Shown here piece by piece: positions 55,003 through 63,493 of a DNA stretch of 64,000 bases. The notes under the pieces are model-generated. The model was not told where the DNA came from and ran no database searches. It saw only the letters and a list, made by a program, of their open reading frames with translations. Numbering within the stretch: position 1 is the first letter of the stretch; each line of letters begins with the position of its first letter. The stretch is taken from NCBI GenBank assembly GCA_947463785.1, contig CANHRG010000004.1, positions 1-64,000 on the forward strand, in the 5' to 3' direction. This DNA comes from Sphingobacteriaceae bacterium (GTDB taxonomy: Bacteria; Bacteroidota; Bacteroidia; Sphingobacteriales; Sphingobacteriaceae). A program made the translations under genes and the position numbers.

Positions 55003-56706
55003 ATGCAAAAAAGATGGGTGGAAAATCCTGTTGATCAATCGGAAGTATTGGCACAACTACAACAAGCTTTACAGATTGATGAGGTGCTTGCCCGCTTGTT
55101 GATTTCCCGTGGAATTCACTCTTTTGAAGAAGCCCGCGAATTTTTTAGACCAGAACTAGCTCACCTTCACGATCCATTCCTGATGCAGGATATGGAAAAA
55201 GCTGTGCTACGTATTGAGCAGGCATTAGCAAATGACGAGAAAATTTTAGTTTTTGGAGATTACGATGTGGATGGAACTACAGCCGTTTCCCTGGTTTATT
55301 CTTTCCTTCACAAACTCCACCCAAAAGTAGATTTCTACATTCCAGACCGCTACCACGAAGGCTATGGCATTTCTTTCCAAGGAATTGATTATGCCGAAAC
55401 CCACGGATTTTCGCTCATTATTGCCCTCGACTGCGGCATTAAATCCATTGATAAAGTAGATTATGCTCATGAAAAAGGCATTGATTTTATCATTTGCGAT
55501 CACCATTTGCCCGGAAAAGAACTTCCAAAAGCAGTTGCTGTATTAGATCCCAAAAGGTCAGATTGCAGCTATCCTTTTAAAGAACTTGCCGGATGCGGCA
55601 TCGGCTTTAAGTTAATTCAGGCTTTTGCCGAAAAAAATAATATCCCCTTTGAAGAATTAGAATTTTACCTCGATTTAGTTGCCGTAAGTATTGCCGCAGA
55701 TATTGTACCCATTAATGGAGAGAACCGGGTGCTAGCCTGGCATGGGATGAAACGTTTGAATGAAAAACCTTGCCCAGGTTTAGATGCCTTGATGGAGATT
55801 GCCGGCAGAAAATCGAGTTATACCTTATCGGACGCTGTTTTTCAATTGGGGCCTAGAATCAACGCTGCAGGACGCATGGCTGATGCCAAACATGCCGTCA
55901 AATTACTCATTAGCCACAGTAAAGAAGAGGCCTTGGAAAAGGCCCGGCTTATTGATATGCAGAACGAAGAGCGCCGCGGGTACGATACGGATATCACCGA
56001 GCAAGCTTTAGCAATCATTCAGGGCAACCCAGAATTAGTAAATCGAAAAACAACGGTGGTTTTTAATGAAAGCTGGCACAAAGGTGTGATTGGTATTGTT
56101 GCCTCCCGACTAACTGAAATGTATTATCGACCAACGGTGGTGCTCACACAATCCAACGGCGTAGTAGCAGGTTCGGCCCGATCAGTTGTTGGTTTTGATT
56201 TATACGAAGCCCTATCGGCCTGTAGCGATCTGTTAGAACAATTTGGAGGACATAAGTATGCCGCCGGATTAACCATGAGAAGTGAAAACATAGCTGCATT
56301 TCAAGAACGATTTGAGGAAGTGGTTTCAGCTAGTATCACTGAGGAACTCTTGATTCAGGAAATCAAAATCGATGCTACATTGCACCTTGATCAAATTGAC
56401 GGCAAATTCTTTCGCATCCTACATCAGTTTGAACCCCATGGCCCGCAAAACATGAGTCCGATATTTTTAAGTAAAAATGTTTATACTTACGGAACGGCAA
56501 CGGTAGTTGGAGGAAAACACCTAAAATTCAAAATCAGGCAAGACGATTCTGGCTACTTTGATTGCATAGGCTTTGGATTGGGCGATTTTTGTAATGCACT
56601 AAATAGCGGAAAAGCATTTGATGTGTGTTACAGTATTGAAGAAAATGTGTGGAAAGACCGTCGTACAGTTCAATTAAGAATTAGAGACATTCGTAGTTTA
56701 GCATAA
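55003..56706 (+). CDS. recJ: Single-stranded-DNA-specific exonuclease RecJ
   Basis: RecJ degrades single-stranded DNA 5' to 3' in recombination and mismatch repair. The 567-residue protein has the DHH phosphoesterase motifs FGDYDVDGTTAVSLV, IALDCGIKSI and ICDHHLPGKELPKAVAVLDP, the DHHA1 domain with GGHKYAAGLTM, and a C-terminal OB-like fold (RQDDSGYFDCIGFGLGDF). Length matches the family. It is the first gene of a likely recJ-lptB-GH3 run with gaps of 21 and 17 bp. Confidence 0.95.
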   Translation: MQKRWVENPVDQSEVLAQLQQALQIDEVLARLLISRGIHSFEEAREFFRPELAHLHDPFLMQDMEKAVLRIEQALANDEKILVFGDYDVDGTTAVSLVYSFLHKLHPKVDFYIPDRYHEGYGISFQGIDYAETHGFSLIIALDCGIKSIDKVDYAHEKGIDFIICDHHLPGKELPKAVAVLDPKRSDCSYPFKELAGCGIGFKLIQAFAEKNNIPFEELEFYLDLVAVSIAADIVPINGENRVLAWHGMKRLNEKPCPGLDALMEIAGRKSSYTLSDAVFQLGPRINAAGRMADAKHAVKLLISHSKEEALEKARLIDMQNEERRGYDTDITEQALAIIQGNPELVNRKTTVVFNESWHKGVIGIVASRLTEMYYRPTVVLTQSNGVVAGSARSVVGFDLYEALSACSDLLEQFGGHKYAAGLTMRSENIAAFQERFEEVVSASITEELLIQEIKIDATLHLDQIDGKFFRILHQFEPHGPQNMSPIFLSKNVYTYGTATVVGGKHLKFKIRQDDSGYFDCIGFGLGDFCNALNSGKAFDVCYSIEENVWKDRRTVQLRIRDIRSLA

Positions 56707-56727
56707 GGCTTAAGGCGATAAAGAAAG

Positions 56728-57462
56728 ATGATTTTAAGGGCAGAAAACTTGGTTAAAAAATACCGTCAACGGACGGTGGTAAACAACGTATCCTTCCATG
56801 TTTCGCAGGGAGAAATTGTAGGATTATTGGGGCCGAATGGAGCGGGAAAAACCACGTCATTTTATATGATTGTGGGCTTGATAAAACCAAACGAAGGTCA
56901 TGTGTATCTGGAAGACGAGGACATCACTGAAGATCCGATGTATCGTCGTGCTCAAAAAGGCATTGGCTATTTGGCACAAGAAGCTTCTGTTTTTCGTAAA
57001 CTGACTGTAGAAGATAATATCCGGGCCATTCTAGAAATGACCCAGCTGAGTAAGGAAGAACAAGATCAGAAACTGGAAGAACTGATTGATGAATTCAGTT
57101 TACATAAAGTGCGAAAAAATCGGGGCGATTTGCTTTCGGGAGGAGAACGCCGCCGTACAGAAATAGCCCGTGCATTGGCTGCTGATCCCAACTTCATTTT
57201 GCTCGATGAACCTTTTGCAGGTGTAGACCCCATTGCAGTAGAAGAAATCCAATCCATTGTAGCCAAACTAAAACTGAAAAATATTGGTATCTTAATTACT
57301 GACCACAATGTTCAGGAGACCCTATCCATTACCGATCGGGCATATTTATTGGCCGAAGGTAAGATCATGCTAACCGGCACACCATCGGAAATAGCCAACA
57401 ACGAACTAGCACGGAAATATTATCTCGGACAACATTTCGAACTCCGAAAGAAAAAGGTCTGA
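56728..57462 (+). CDS. lptB: LPS export ABC transporter ATP-binding protein
   Basis: LptB powers extraction of LPS from the inner membrane with LptFG. The 244-residue ATPase has Walker [21 protein letters not shown], the signature [16 protein letters not shown] (the ERRR form is typical of LptB), Walker [17 protein letters not shown], and the switch [12 protein letters not shown]. It lies 21 bp after recJ and 17 bp before the GH3 gene. LptB, WaaA and the nucleotide-sugar operon together show an LPS-containing envelope. Confidence 0.95.
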   Translation: MILRAENLVKKYRQRTVVNNVSFHVSQGEIVGLLGPNGAGKTTSFYMIVGLIKPNEGHVYLEDEDITEDPMYRRAQKGIGYLAQEASVFRKLTVEDNIRAILEMTQLSKEEQDQKLEELIDEFSLHKVRKNRGDLLSGGERRRTEIARALAADPNFILLDEPFAGVDPIAVEEIQSIVAKLKLKNIGILITDHNVQETLSITDRAYLLAEGKIMLTGTPSEIANNELARKYYLGQHFELRKKKV

Positions 57463-57479
57463 ATTAAATCTAAGTCAGC

Positions 57480-58991
57480 ATGACGCTTGTCAACTCGTTC
57501 TTTACCTGGATAATGAAAAAGCGAATTCATCAGATTGAGCTTTTCATGAAATATCCGCATGAAGTTCAAGAGGAATGGTTCCAAAACTTAATTACTACCG
57601 CCCAACATACCGAATGGGGTAAAACTTACGGCTACAGCGAGCTGAATAGTAGTCAGCAATTCAAAGAACGGGTTCCCATTCAAACTTACGATACCTTAAA
57701 ACCCTATATTGAACGGATGCTGGCGGGTGAACAAAATGTGCTATGGCCCTCTGAAATTAAATGGTTTGCGAAATCATCAGGAACAACCAACGACCGTAGC
57801 AAATTCATTCCGGTTAGTGAAGAATCGCTGGAAGAATGTCATTACAAGGGCGGAAAAGATTTGCTTTCTATCTATTGCAATAACCGCCCTGAAACAAAAA
57901 TATTTACGGGTAAATGTCTGGTATTGGGGGGCAGTTCTCAAATTAATCAGCTAAATGCCGATTCTTCTTACGGCGATCTTTCAGCGGTTTTGATTAAGAA
58001 CTTGCCTTTTTGGGCAGAGTTTTACCGAACTCCGGAACAGTCCATCACCTTGATGGAAAATTTTGAGGAAAAAGTAGAGAAAATAGCTCGGGCAACTTTA
58101 GAGGTGAACGTCACCAATATTTCAGGTGTACCTACCTGGAATGTGGTTTTAGCGAAACGCATTTTGGAACTGAGCGGCAAATCGAACCTTCTTGAGGTTT
58201 GGCCTAATTTGGAATTGTACTTCCATGGAGCGGTTAATTTTACACCCTACCGGGAACAATTCAAAGAACTGATTCCTTCGGATCAGATGTATTATCTAGA
58301 AACGTATAATGCCTCCGAGGGCTTTTTCGGAATACAAGACCTACCTAATTCTGAGGAGATGCTCCTCATGCTGGATTATGGGATTTATTACGAGTTTTTA
58401 CCGATGGAACATCTGGGCGAGGAAAACCCTAAAACTCTGAGTTTAGATGAGGTAGAACTCGAAAAGAACTATGCCTTAATCATTTCTACCAATGCCGGAT
58501 TGTGGCGCTACATGATCGGCGATACTATCAAATTTACTTCCTTATCGCCCTATCGAATTAAAATTACCGGGAGGACCAAACATTTCATCAATGCTTTTGG
58601 CGAAGAGTTGATTATTGATAATGCGGAGAAAGCATTGGCCAAAGCCTGTGCGGAAACTAAGTGCAGTATCCGTGATTATACAGCCTGTCCTATTTATTTC
58701 AAAGGTAATGAAGCCGGAGCACACGAATGGATCATTGAATTTGAGAAATCACCAAAGGATTTGGAACGTTTCGGAGAGCTATTGGATCAGGAACTTAGAG
58801 CACTCAATTCGGATTACGATGCCAAGCGTTATAAAGATATGGCCCTGCGTAAACCTCAAATTCACCAAGCACCGGAGGGTACTTTTTACCAATGGATGAA
58901 AACCCGAGGCAAGCTGGGCGGGCAACATAAAGTGCCTCGTTTAGCGAATGAACGCCGTTATGTGGAAGAAATCTTAGCCTTAATGGCTTAA
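57480..58991 (+). CDS. GH3 auxin-responsive-promoter-family (acyl-adenylate) protein
   Basis: The 503-residue protein is a member of the GH3 family of adenylate-forming enzymes, with KWFAKSSGTTNDRSKFIPVS as the P-loop motif, AVNFTPYREQFKELI, YNASEGFFGIQDLP, and the RYMIGDTIKFTSLSPYRIKI / GRTKHFINAFGEELIIDNAE block. In plants the family couples amino acids to hormones; in Bacteroidota the substrate is unknown. The gene often follows lptB. Its stop is 1 bp from the stop of the convergent TerC gene. Confidence 0.9.
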   Translation: MTLVNSFFTWIMKKRIHQIELFMKYPHEVQEEWFQNLITTAQHTEWGKTYGYSELNSSQQFKERVPIQTYDTLKPYIERMLAGEQNVLWPSEIKWFAKSSGTTNDRSKFIPVSEESLEECHYKGGKDLLSIYCNNRPETKIFTGKCLVLGGSSQINQLNADSSYGDLSAVLIKNLPFWAEFYRTPEQSITLMENFEEKVEKIARATLEVNVTNISGVPTWNVVLAKRILELSGKSNLLEVWPNLELYFHGAVNFTPYREQFKELIPSDQMYYLETYNASEGFFGIQDLPNSEEMLLMLDYGIYYEFLPMEHLGEENPKTLSLDEVELEKNYALIISTNAGLWRYMIGDTIKFTSLSPYRIKITGRTKHFINAFGEELIIDNAEKALAKACAETKCSIRDYTACPIYFKGNEAGAHEWIIEFEKSPKDLERFGELLDQELRALNSDYDAKRYKDMALRKPQIHQAPEGTFYQWMKTRGKLGGQHKVPRLANERRYVEEILALMA

Positions 58992-58992
58992 T

Positions 58993-60030
58993 CTATTTCT
59001 TTGGAAAAGCCAAGGATACTATCACGCTTGTTGTCAAGATAAATAGGATGACTAATAGGGAATGTAAGGTAGTAAAACCCCATGCAGCAAGGTAGTGATG
59101 TGCTAGCATCTTCAAACCGATAAAAACCAATAAGATTGCCAAACCGGTTTTGAGGTAATGGAATTTATGGATGATGTTAACCAGTAGGAAAAACATCGAA
59201 CGTAAACCCAAAATGGCAAAAATATTGGAGAAGAAAACGATGTACGGATCCTTGGTAACCGCAAAAATTGCTGGGATGGAATCTACAGCGAAAATCAGAT
59301 CGGTAAATTCTACAACAAGTAAAACAACAAACAGCGGAGTAATGAGCGCCTTTCCACCTCTTTTTATAAAGAAACTCTTGCCTTTATAGTCGGCTGCAAT
59401 AGGGAAATATTTAGCGGCAAACTTAACAACGCGGTGATTGTCGGCGTCAATCTCATCTTCTTCATCGCGATTTAAGAACATCGATGCTCCGGTATACACC
59501 AGAAATCCGCCGAATACATAGATAATCCAGCCGAACTGATTGATGAGTGAAGACCCAATAAAAATGAAGAGGAAACGCATGATCACTGCACCAATAATTC
59601 CCCAGAATAACACCCGATGGTAATATTTTTCGTCTACACCAAAAGCAGAAAAAATCAATACCATCACGAAAATATTGTCTACCGAAAGAGCGTATTCAAC
59701 TACATAACCGGTAATGAATTCGAGTGCCAAATTTTGCTTGTAAGCACTTAAACTAGCTGAAAAATTTTCAGGGATGAGCACAATATTGTGCAGGTATTCT
59801 TGAGTAACGGCTTTCAGTTGTGCATAATTTTGAATTCCGTGCAAAAATTCGCCTTCTGTAAGCAATAAAACATAAAACCCTAAGGCAAACGAAACCCAGA
59901 TGGAGCTCATAATTGCGGCTTCTTTGAGGGTAACGATGTGGTCTTTTTTATTGAAAACACCTAAGTCAATAGCCAGCATCAGCACTACAAAAAGTAAAAA
60001 ACAAGCAAAAAAGATCAATTCGTTACTCAT
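58993..60030 (-). CDS. TerC/Alx-family membrane protein
   Basis: The 345-residue protein has about nine membrane segments and the TerC hallmarks: YVVEYALSVDNIFVMVLIFS with the paired acidic residues, FLLFIGSSLI-like helix, VVEFTDLIFAVDSIPAIFAV, and FFSNIFAILGLRSMFFLLVN. The family is linked to Mn2+ or other metal homeostasis and tellurite resistance; the Alx branch exports Mn2+. The gene begins 2 bp after the polyprenyl synthase stop, so the two are co-transcribed. Confidence 0.92.
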   Translation of the reverse strand: MSNELIFFACFLLFVVLMLAIDLGVFNKKDHIVTLKEAAIMSSIWVSFALGFYVLLLTEGEFLHGIQNYAQLKAVTQEYLHNIVLIPENFSASLSAYKQNLALEFITGYVVEYALSVDNIFVMVLIFSAFGVDEKYYHRVLFWGIIGAVIMRFLFIFIGSSLINQFGWIIYVFGGFLVYTGASMFLNRDEEDEIDADNHRVVKFAAKYFPIAADYKGKSFFIKRGGKALITPLFVVLLVVEFTDLIFAVDSIPAIFAVTKDPYIVFFSNIFAILGLRSMFFLLVNIIHKFHYLKTGLAILLVFIGLKMLAHHYLAAWGFTTLHSLLVILFILTTSVIVSLAFPKK

Positions 60031-60032
60031 GG

Positions 60033-61004
60033 CTATTTTTCTCTCTCGGTGGTAAAGCGAACCAGAGCCTCTAATGGAGTACGTGCTTGCTGGTTGGGTA
60101 AGGTATCTAATAGTTGAAATGCTTCTTCTTGAAATTGCATCATCTGTGATTTGGCGTAATCGATACCTCCACTGTTTTTCACAAAATCAATCACTTCAAT
60201 AACCATTTTGGGGTCTTGACTATGATTTTTAATCAAATTCATGATGTGCCGCTTATCCGCTTTTGATGCCTTACTCAGCGCATAAATGAGCGGCAAGGTC
60301 ATTTTCTTTTCCTTGATGTCTATACCCAGTGGCTTACCCACATCGTCTGTTCCAAAGTCGAATAAATCGTCTTTAATTTGAAATGCAATGCCAATTTTCT
60401 CACCAAATAAGCGCATGCGCTCAATGTTTGCCTCATCAGCTCCGGCGGAAGTTGCACCACATGCGCAACAGGAAGCAATTAGTGAAGCGGTTTTTTTGCG
60501 AATAACTTCGAAATAAACTTCCTCGTTTATGTCTAATCGGCGGGCTTTTTCGATCTGCAACAATTCTCCCTCACTCATTTGCTGTACAGCTTCCGAAACT
60601 ATTTGAAGTAATCGGTAATCTTGATTGTTAACGGATAAAAGCAAGCCTTTGGCTAAGAGATAATCGCCAACAAGTACTGCAATTTTATTTTTCCATAAAG
60701 CATTGATGGAGAAGAAACCCCTACGCTGATAGGCATCGTCCACTACATCATCATGAACCAACGTAGCGGTATGTAAAAGCTCGACCAAGGTTGCTCCCCG
60801 GTAGGTAGACTCGGTAATTCCTCCGCAAATATTGGCAGAAAAAAAGACGAACATCGGGCGGATCTGTTTCCCTTTTCGCTTAACGATGTAATGAGTTATC
60901 CGATCAAGCAGAGGGGTGCTACTCTTCATCGCCATTTTGAACTTTTTCTCAAAAGCATCCAGCTCAGCAGCTATCGGTTTTCTAATCTCGTTAAGTTTAT
61001 TCAT
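60033..61004 (-). CDS. Polyprenyl diphosphate synthase
   Basis: The 323-residue trans-prenyltransferase has the first Asp-rich motif in LLHTATLVHDDVVDDAYQRR, the second in FQIKDDLFDFGTDDVG, and the small residues before the first motif typical of long-chain (heptaprenyl/octaprenyl) enzymes that make the menaquinone tail. A contribution of GGPP for CrtB is possible but not shown. A perfect -7 box lies 16 nt before the ATG. It is co-transcribed with the TerC gene and bounded upstream by a terminator. Confidence 0.9.
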   Translation of the reverse strand: MNKLNEIRKPIAAELDAFEKKFKMAMKSSTPLLDRITHYIVKRKGKQIRPMFVFFSANICGGITESTYRGATLVELLHTATLVHDDVVDDAYQRRGFFSINALWKNKIAVLVGDYLLAKGLLLSVNNQDYRLLQIVSEAVQQMSEGELLQIEKARRLDINEEVYFEVIRKKTASLIASCCACGATSAGADEANIERMRLFGEKIGIAFQIKDDLFDFGTDDVGKPLGIDIKEKKMTLPLIYALSKASKADKRHIMNLIKNHSQDPKMVIEVIDFVKNSGGIDYAKSQMMQFQEEAFQLLDTLPNQQARTPLEALVRFTTEREK

Positions 61005-61020
61005 TTCGTTATCAACGGTA

Positions 61021-61028
61021 CAAACCTA
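61021..61028 (-). promoter_or_regulatory. -7 promoter box of the polyprenyl synthase-TerC operon
   Basis: The minus strand reads TAGGTTTG, an exact TAnnTTTG, 16 nt before the ATG at 61004. Confidence 0.55.
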
Positions 61029-61073
61029 CACATTTGGGCCGATTTTAGGCTTAGTAAACTGTGAAAAGCGTAC

Positions 61074-61104
61074 AAAAAAGAAAAGCTCCGCATTAGGCGG
61101 AGCT
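61074..61104 (-). terminator. Terminator, probably the original one of tRNA-Ser
   Basis: On the minus strand AGCTCCGC, a 5-nt loop and GCGGAGCT are followed by TTTTCTTTTTT. It lies 9 nt downstream of the duplicated tRNA-Ser 3' end at 61114-61138, the same spacing as between tRNA-Asn and its terminator, while the intact tRNA-Ser is now 2.3 kb away. Confidence 0.8.
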
Positions 61105-61113
61105 AATTCATAA

Positions 61114-61138
61114 TTGCGGAGAGAGAGGGATTCGAACC
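61114..61138. repeat. 25-bp direct repeat: copy of the tRNA-Ser 3' end (att-like)
   Basis: This copy is identical to 63385-63409, which covers the last 22 nt of tRNA-Ser (acceptor arm and part of the T-arm) plus 3 nt. Similarity to the tRNA gene stops abruptly on the right, so this is a bare 3' end as left by tRNA-targeting integration. Confidence 0.85.
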
Positions 61139-61164
61139 TACCTAGATCAGTTTTAAATATTTTT

Positions 61165-61188
61165 TTATGCCGTATTAGTACGGCATAA
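61165..61188. repeat. Perfect inverted repeat at the left end of the inserted segment
   Basis: TTATGCCGTA and TACGGCATAA are exact 10-bp arms around TTAG, 27 bp inside the att-like repeat. T residues lie only on the upstream side, so it is not a standard terminator for either strand. A protein-binding site or element end is possible. Confidence 0.55.
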
Positions 61189-61239
61189 TGAGCATGACAA
61201 CCTCTTGTATTGAAATCAAAACGATCTCATTTTACAAAA

Positions 61240-61257
61240 TTTACATGCTCATGTAAA
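61240..61257 (-). terminator. Hairpin after the aldehyde dehydrogenase gene
   Basis: TTTACATG and CATGTAAA flank a 2-nt centre directly after the stop codon, followed on the minus strand by TTTTG. It could act as a weak terminator. Confidence 0.45.
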
Positions 61258-62883
61258 CTAAAACAAATACTTCGTACTCAAGAAATTAGAGCTATGACTA
61301 TCCACGATCTCATTAAGCAAATGTTTATTGCTGTCGTTTAGCTTGGTAGCAACCAGCGAACGGATAGAGAACGAGCGAATTGCATCAAAAACCGACAAGG
61401 TCCCTTCGGCGCTATCTTTACGCCCGGTAAACGGAAACACATCCGGACCACGTTGACACTGACAATTGATATTTACCCTGCTCACCTGGTTCACTAATGG
61501 ATCGATTAAATGAGCCAGTTCGTCTTTATCCTGACTGAAAATACTAACCTGTTGTCCGTGGGTAGAATTGATGAGGTATTGGATTGGTTCTTCTAACTCA
61601 TCAAAAGCTGCTACCGGAATTATGGGTCCAAACTGCTCTTCGGTATACAGCTTCATTTTATCGTTTACCGGATATACGATGGCCGGATAAACAAAGGATT
61701 CTAAGGATTCGCCACCACCAGGGTTGACCACCTTGGCACCATGAGCCTCAGCGTCGGCAATACATTCTTTTAAATAAACCGGTTTATTCGGCTCAGGCAA
61801 TGGCGTTAAGGCAACCCCCTGATCCCAAGGTAAGCCTATTTTCAGTTGGGCTACCGCTTCGGTCAATCCTTTTAAAAATTCATCTACCAAAGACCGATGC
61901 ACAAATACAATCTTCAATGCGGTACAACGCTGTCCATTAAACGAGAGTGCGCCTAAAACAGTTTCTTGAATGGCCAATTTTAAATCGGCCTTAGCGGTAA
62001 TAATGGCAGCATTTTTAGCATCCAAGCCCAAAATGGCCCGCAAGCGGTTCACCTTGGGGTGCATTTTTTTCAACTCATCGGCCACTTTACTCGAGCCGAT
62101 AAGAGTTAAGACGTTGATCTGACCTGACTGCATTAGCTTAGGCACAATGGTACTACCCCGGCCATATATCGTATTGATCACCCCTTTTGGGAAACACTTT
62201 TTAAATGCTTCCAATAATGGGTAATGTAATAAGGTACCGTGCTTTGGTGGTTTAAAAAGCAGGGTATTGCCCATAATCAGAGCCGGAATTAGCGTGGTGA
62301 AAGTCTCATTGAGCGGATAGTTGAAAGGGCCCATACAAAGTACAACTCCCAAGGGTGAACGCCGAATTTGGGCTACAATCCCCTGTTCAATCTCGAAACG
62401 AGATGACTGGCGATCCAGTTCTTTCAAGGAATCAATAGTTGCATAAATGTATTCGATGGTACGGTCAAACTCTTTCACCGAATCGGCATGCGATTTACCA
62501 ATTTCCCACATCAACAATTTGACCACCAAATTTTTCTGTTCAATAATTTCATGGGTAAAATGCTCTACACAGGCAATACGGTCGGCCACACTTATGGTGG
62601 GCCATTCACCACGGCCATTGTCATAGGCTTTCACCGCAGCCTCCAAGGCTTCATCCGCTTCTTTTTGTCCGCAAATCGGGTAACTGCCAATTACCTTGCG
62701 TTCTAAACCATTGGCTGTTTTGATACAGATTGGAGATAATACCGTATGGCGATCTCCGTTCCAGGGCTTCATTTGCCCATTACATAAATACTCAGATTGA
62801 TGTAATTCTTTTTCTAAACGGAAAGCTTCCGGAATCTGCGATTCGGCTATAAAAAGCTCCGCAATGATTTCTTTTACACTCAT
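61258..62883 (-). CDS. NADP-dependent glyceraldehyde-3-phosphate dehydrogenase-like aldehyde dehydrogenase
   Basis: The 541-residue protein is an ALDH of the GapN-like branch: MGPFNYPLNETFTTLIPALI, the catalytic Cys in GALSFNGQRCTALKIVFVHR, TLIGSSKVADELKKMHPKVN with the cofactor site, and EEQFGPIIPVAAF. GapN oxidises glyceraldehyde 3-phosphate to 3-phosphoglycerate with NADP+ and without ATP gain, supplying NADPH. I start at the ATG at 62883; the TTG at 62898 adds five residues. It is the only gene in the segment between the two tRNA-Ser end copies. Its base composition is close to the core genes, so recent foreign origin is not obvious. Confidence 0.88.
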   Translation of the reverse strand: MSVKEIIAELFIAESQIPEAFRLEKELHQSEYLCNGQMKPWNGDRHTVLSPICIKTANGLERKVIGSYPICGQKEADEALEAAVKAYDNGRGEWPTISVADRIACVEHFTHEIIEQKNLVVKLLMWEIGKSHADSVKEFDRTIEYIYATIDSLKELDRQSSRFEIEQGIVAQIRRSPLGVVLCMGPFNYPLNETFTTLIPALIMGNTLLFKPPKHGTLLHYPLLEAFKKCFPKGVINTIYGRGSTIVPKLMQSGQINVLTLIGSSKVADELKKMHPKVNRLRAILGLDAKNAAIITAKADLKLAIQETVLGALSFNGQRCTALKIVFVHRSLVDEFLKGLTEAVAQLKIGLPWDQGVALTPLPEPNKPVYLKECIADAEAHGAKVVNPGGGESLESFVYPAIVYPVNDKMKLYTEEQFGPIIPVAAFDELEEPIQYLINSTHGQQVSIFSQDKDELAHLIDPLVNQVSRVNINCQCQRGPDVFPFTGRKDSAEGTLSVFDAIRSFSIRSLVATKLNDSNKHLLNEIVDSHSSNFLSTKYLF

Positions 62884-63384
62884 GGTTTTAAATTTCAATT
62901 TGTTTAAAATCGGTGTAGGGATTGTTAATCAGCTAGCTAAATAAGCCAGTCCACATGCAATTAACCAAATGAGATACTCAGTACATTCGGTTTATATATA
63001 TGCAATATACAAACAGTTTTTTCTGTACAGGCATCCATGAAATAATAACACCTAAACTAGCAAGCGTTCAATCGGTATAGATATAGTCTTCATTAATATT
63101 AAGAAATTGGCTTTAGCTGCCTCCTCTATTAGTCGAGAGCTCATTTTTGAAAACTAGAAGATTTTAGGTTTTTCTAATTTGAGCACTGGCTCGCTGACGG
63201 CCACTTCATTAAAATAATTACTCTTACAACTAATGAGATCGTTCGAGAATCAGCGTCGATACCATTTCAATTGATAGAAGGAACCATCAAAACGACATTC
63301 TTAAAAGATTGGTATTGAAAAGCAGTTTAATAATTAGAGAAAGTACTCGAAACCAATAATTGAATATCACTGGTTAAAATTTAG
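62884..63384. other. 501-bp non-coding, AT-rich region inside the inserted segment
   Basis: I see no credible gene. A 31-codon open tail on the minus strand (ending near 63157, with EVAVSEPVLKLEKPKIF before the stop) and a second open fragment just upstream in another frame could be remnants of a decayed gene, but the evidence is weak. No integrase motif was found. The ALDH promoter should lie at the left end. Confidence 0.5.
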
Positions 63385-63409
63385 TTGCGGAGAGAGAGGG
63401 ATTCGAACC
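63385..63409. repeat. 25-bp direct repeat: tRNA-Ser 3' end, native copy
   Basis: This is the identical partner of 61114-61138, 2,271 bp away. It forms the 3' end of the intact tRNA-Ser. Confidence 0.85.
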
Positions 63410-63474
63410 CTCGATACCCTTGCGAGTATACAAACTTTCCAGGCTTGCTCTTTCGACCACTCAGACATCTCTCC
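63388..63474 (-). tRNA. tRNA-Ser (anticodon GGA)
   Basis: The 87-nt class II tRNA has acceptor arms GGAGAGA and TCTCTCC, anticodon loop CTGGAAA, a long variable arm and a T-arm containing GGTTCGAATCC. The discriminator is G and CCA is not encoded. Its 3' end is duplicated at 61114-61138, and no terminator stands directly after it. Confidence 0.95.
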
Positions 63475-63493
63475 GAAAAGGAGGACAAAAGTA

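Noticed and set aside
61114-61138. A second, intact tRNA-Ser gene
   Set aside because: Only the 3' acceptor and part of the T-arm are present; the anticodon arm, D-arm and variable arm are absent.
62884-63384. Decayed integrase gene
   Set aside because: No integrase motif could be read in any frame; only two short open fragments without clear similarity were found.
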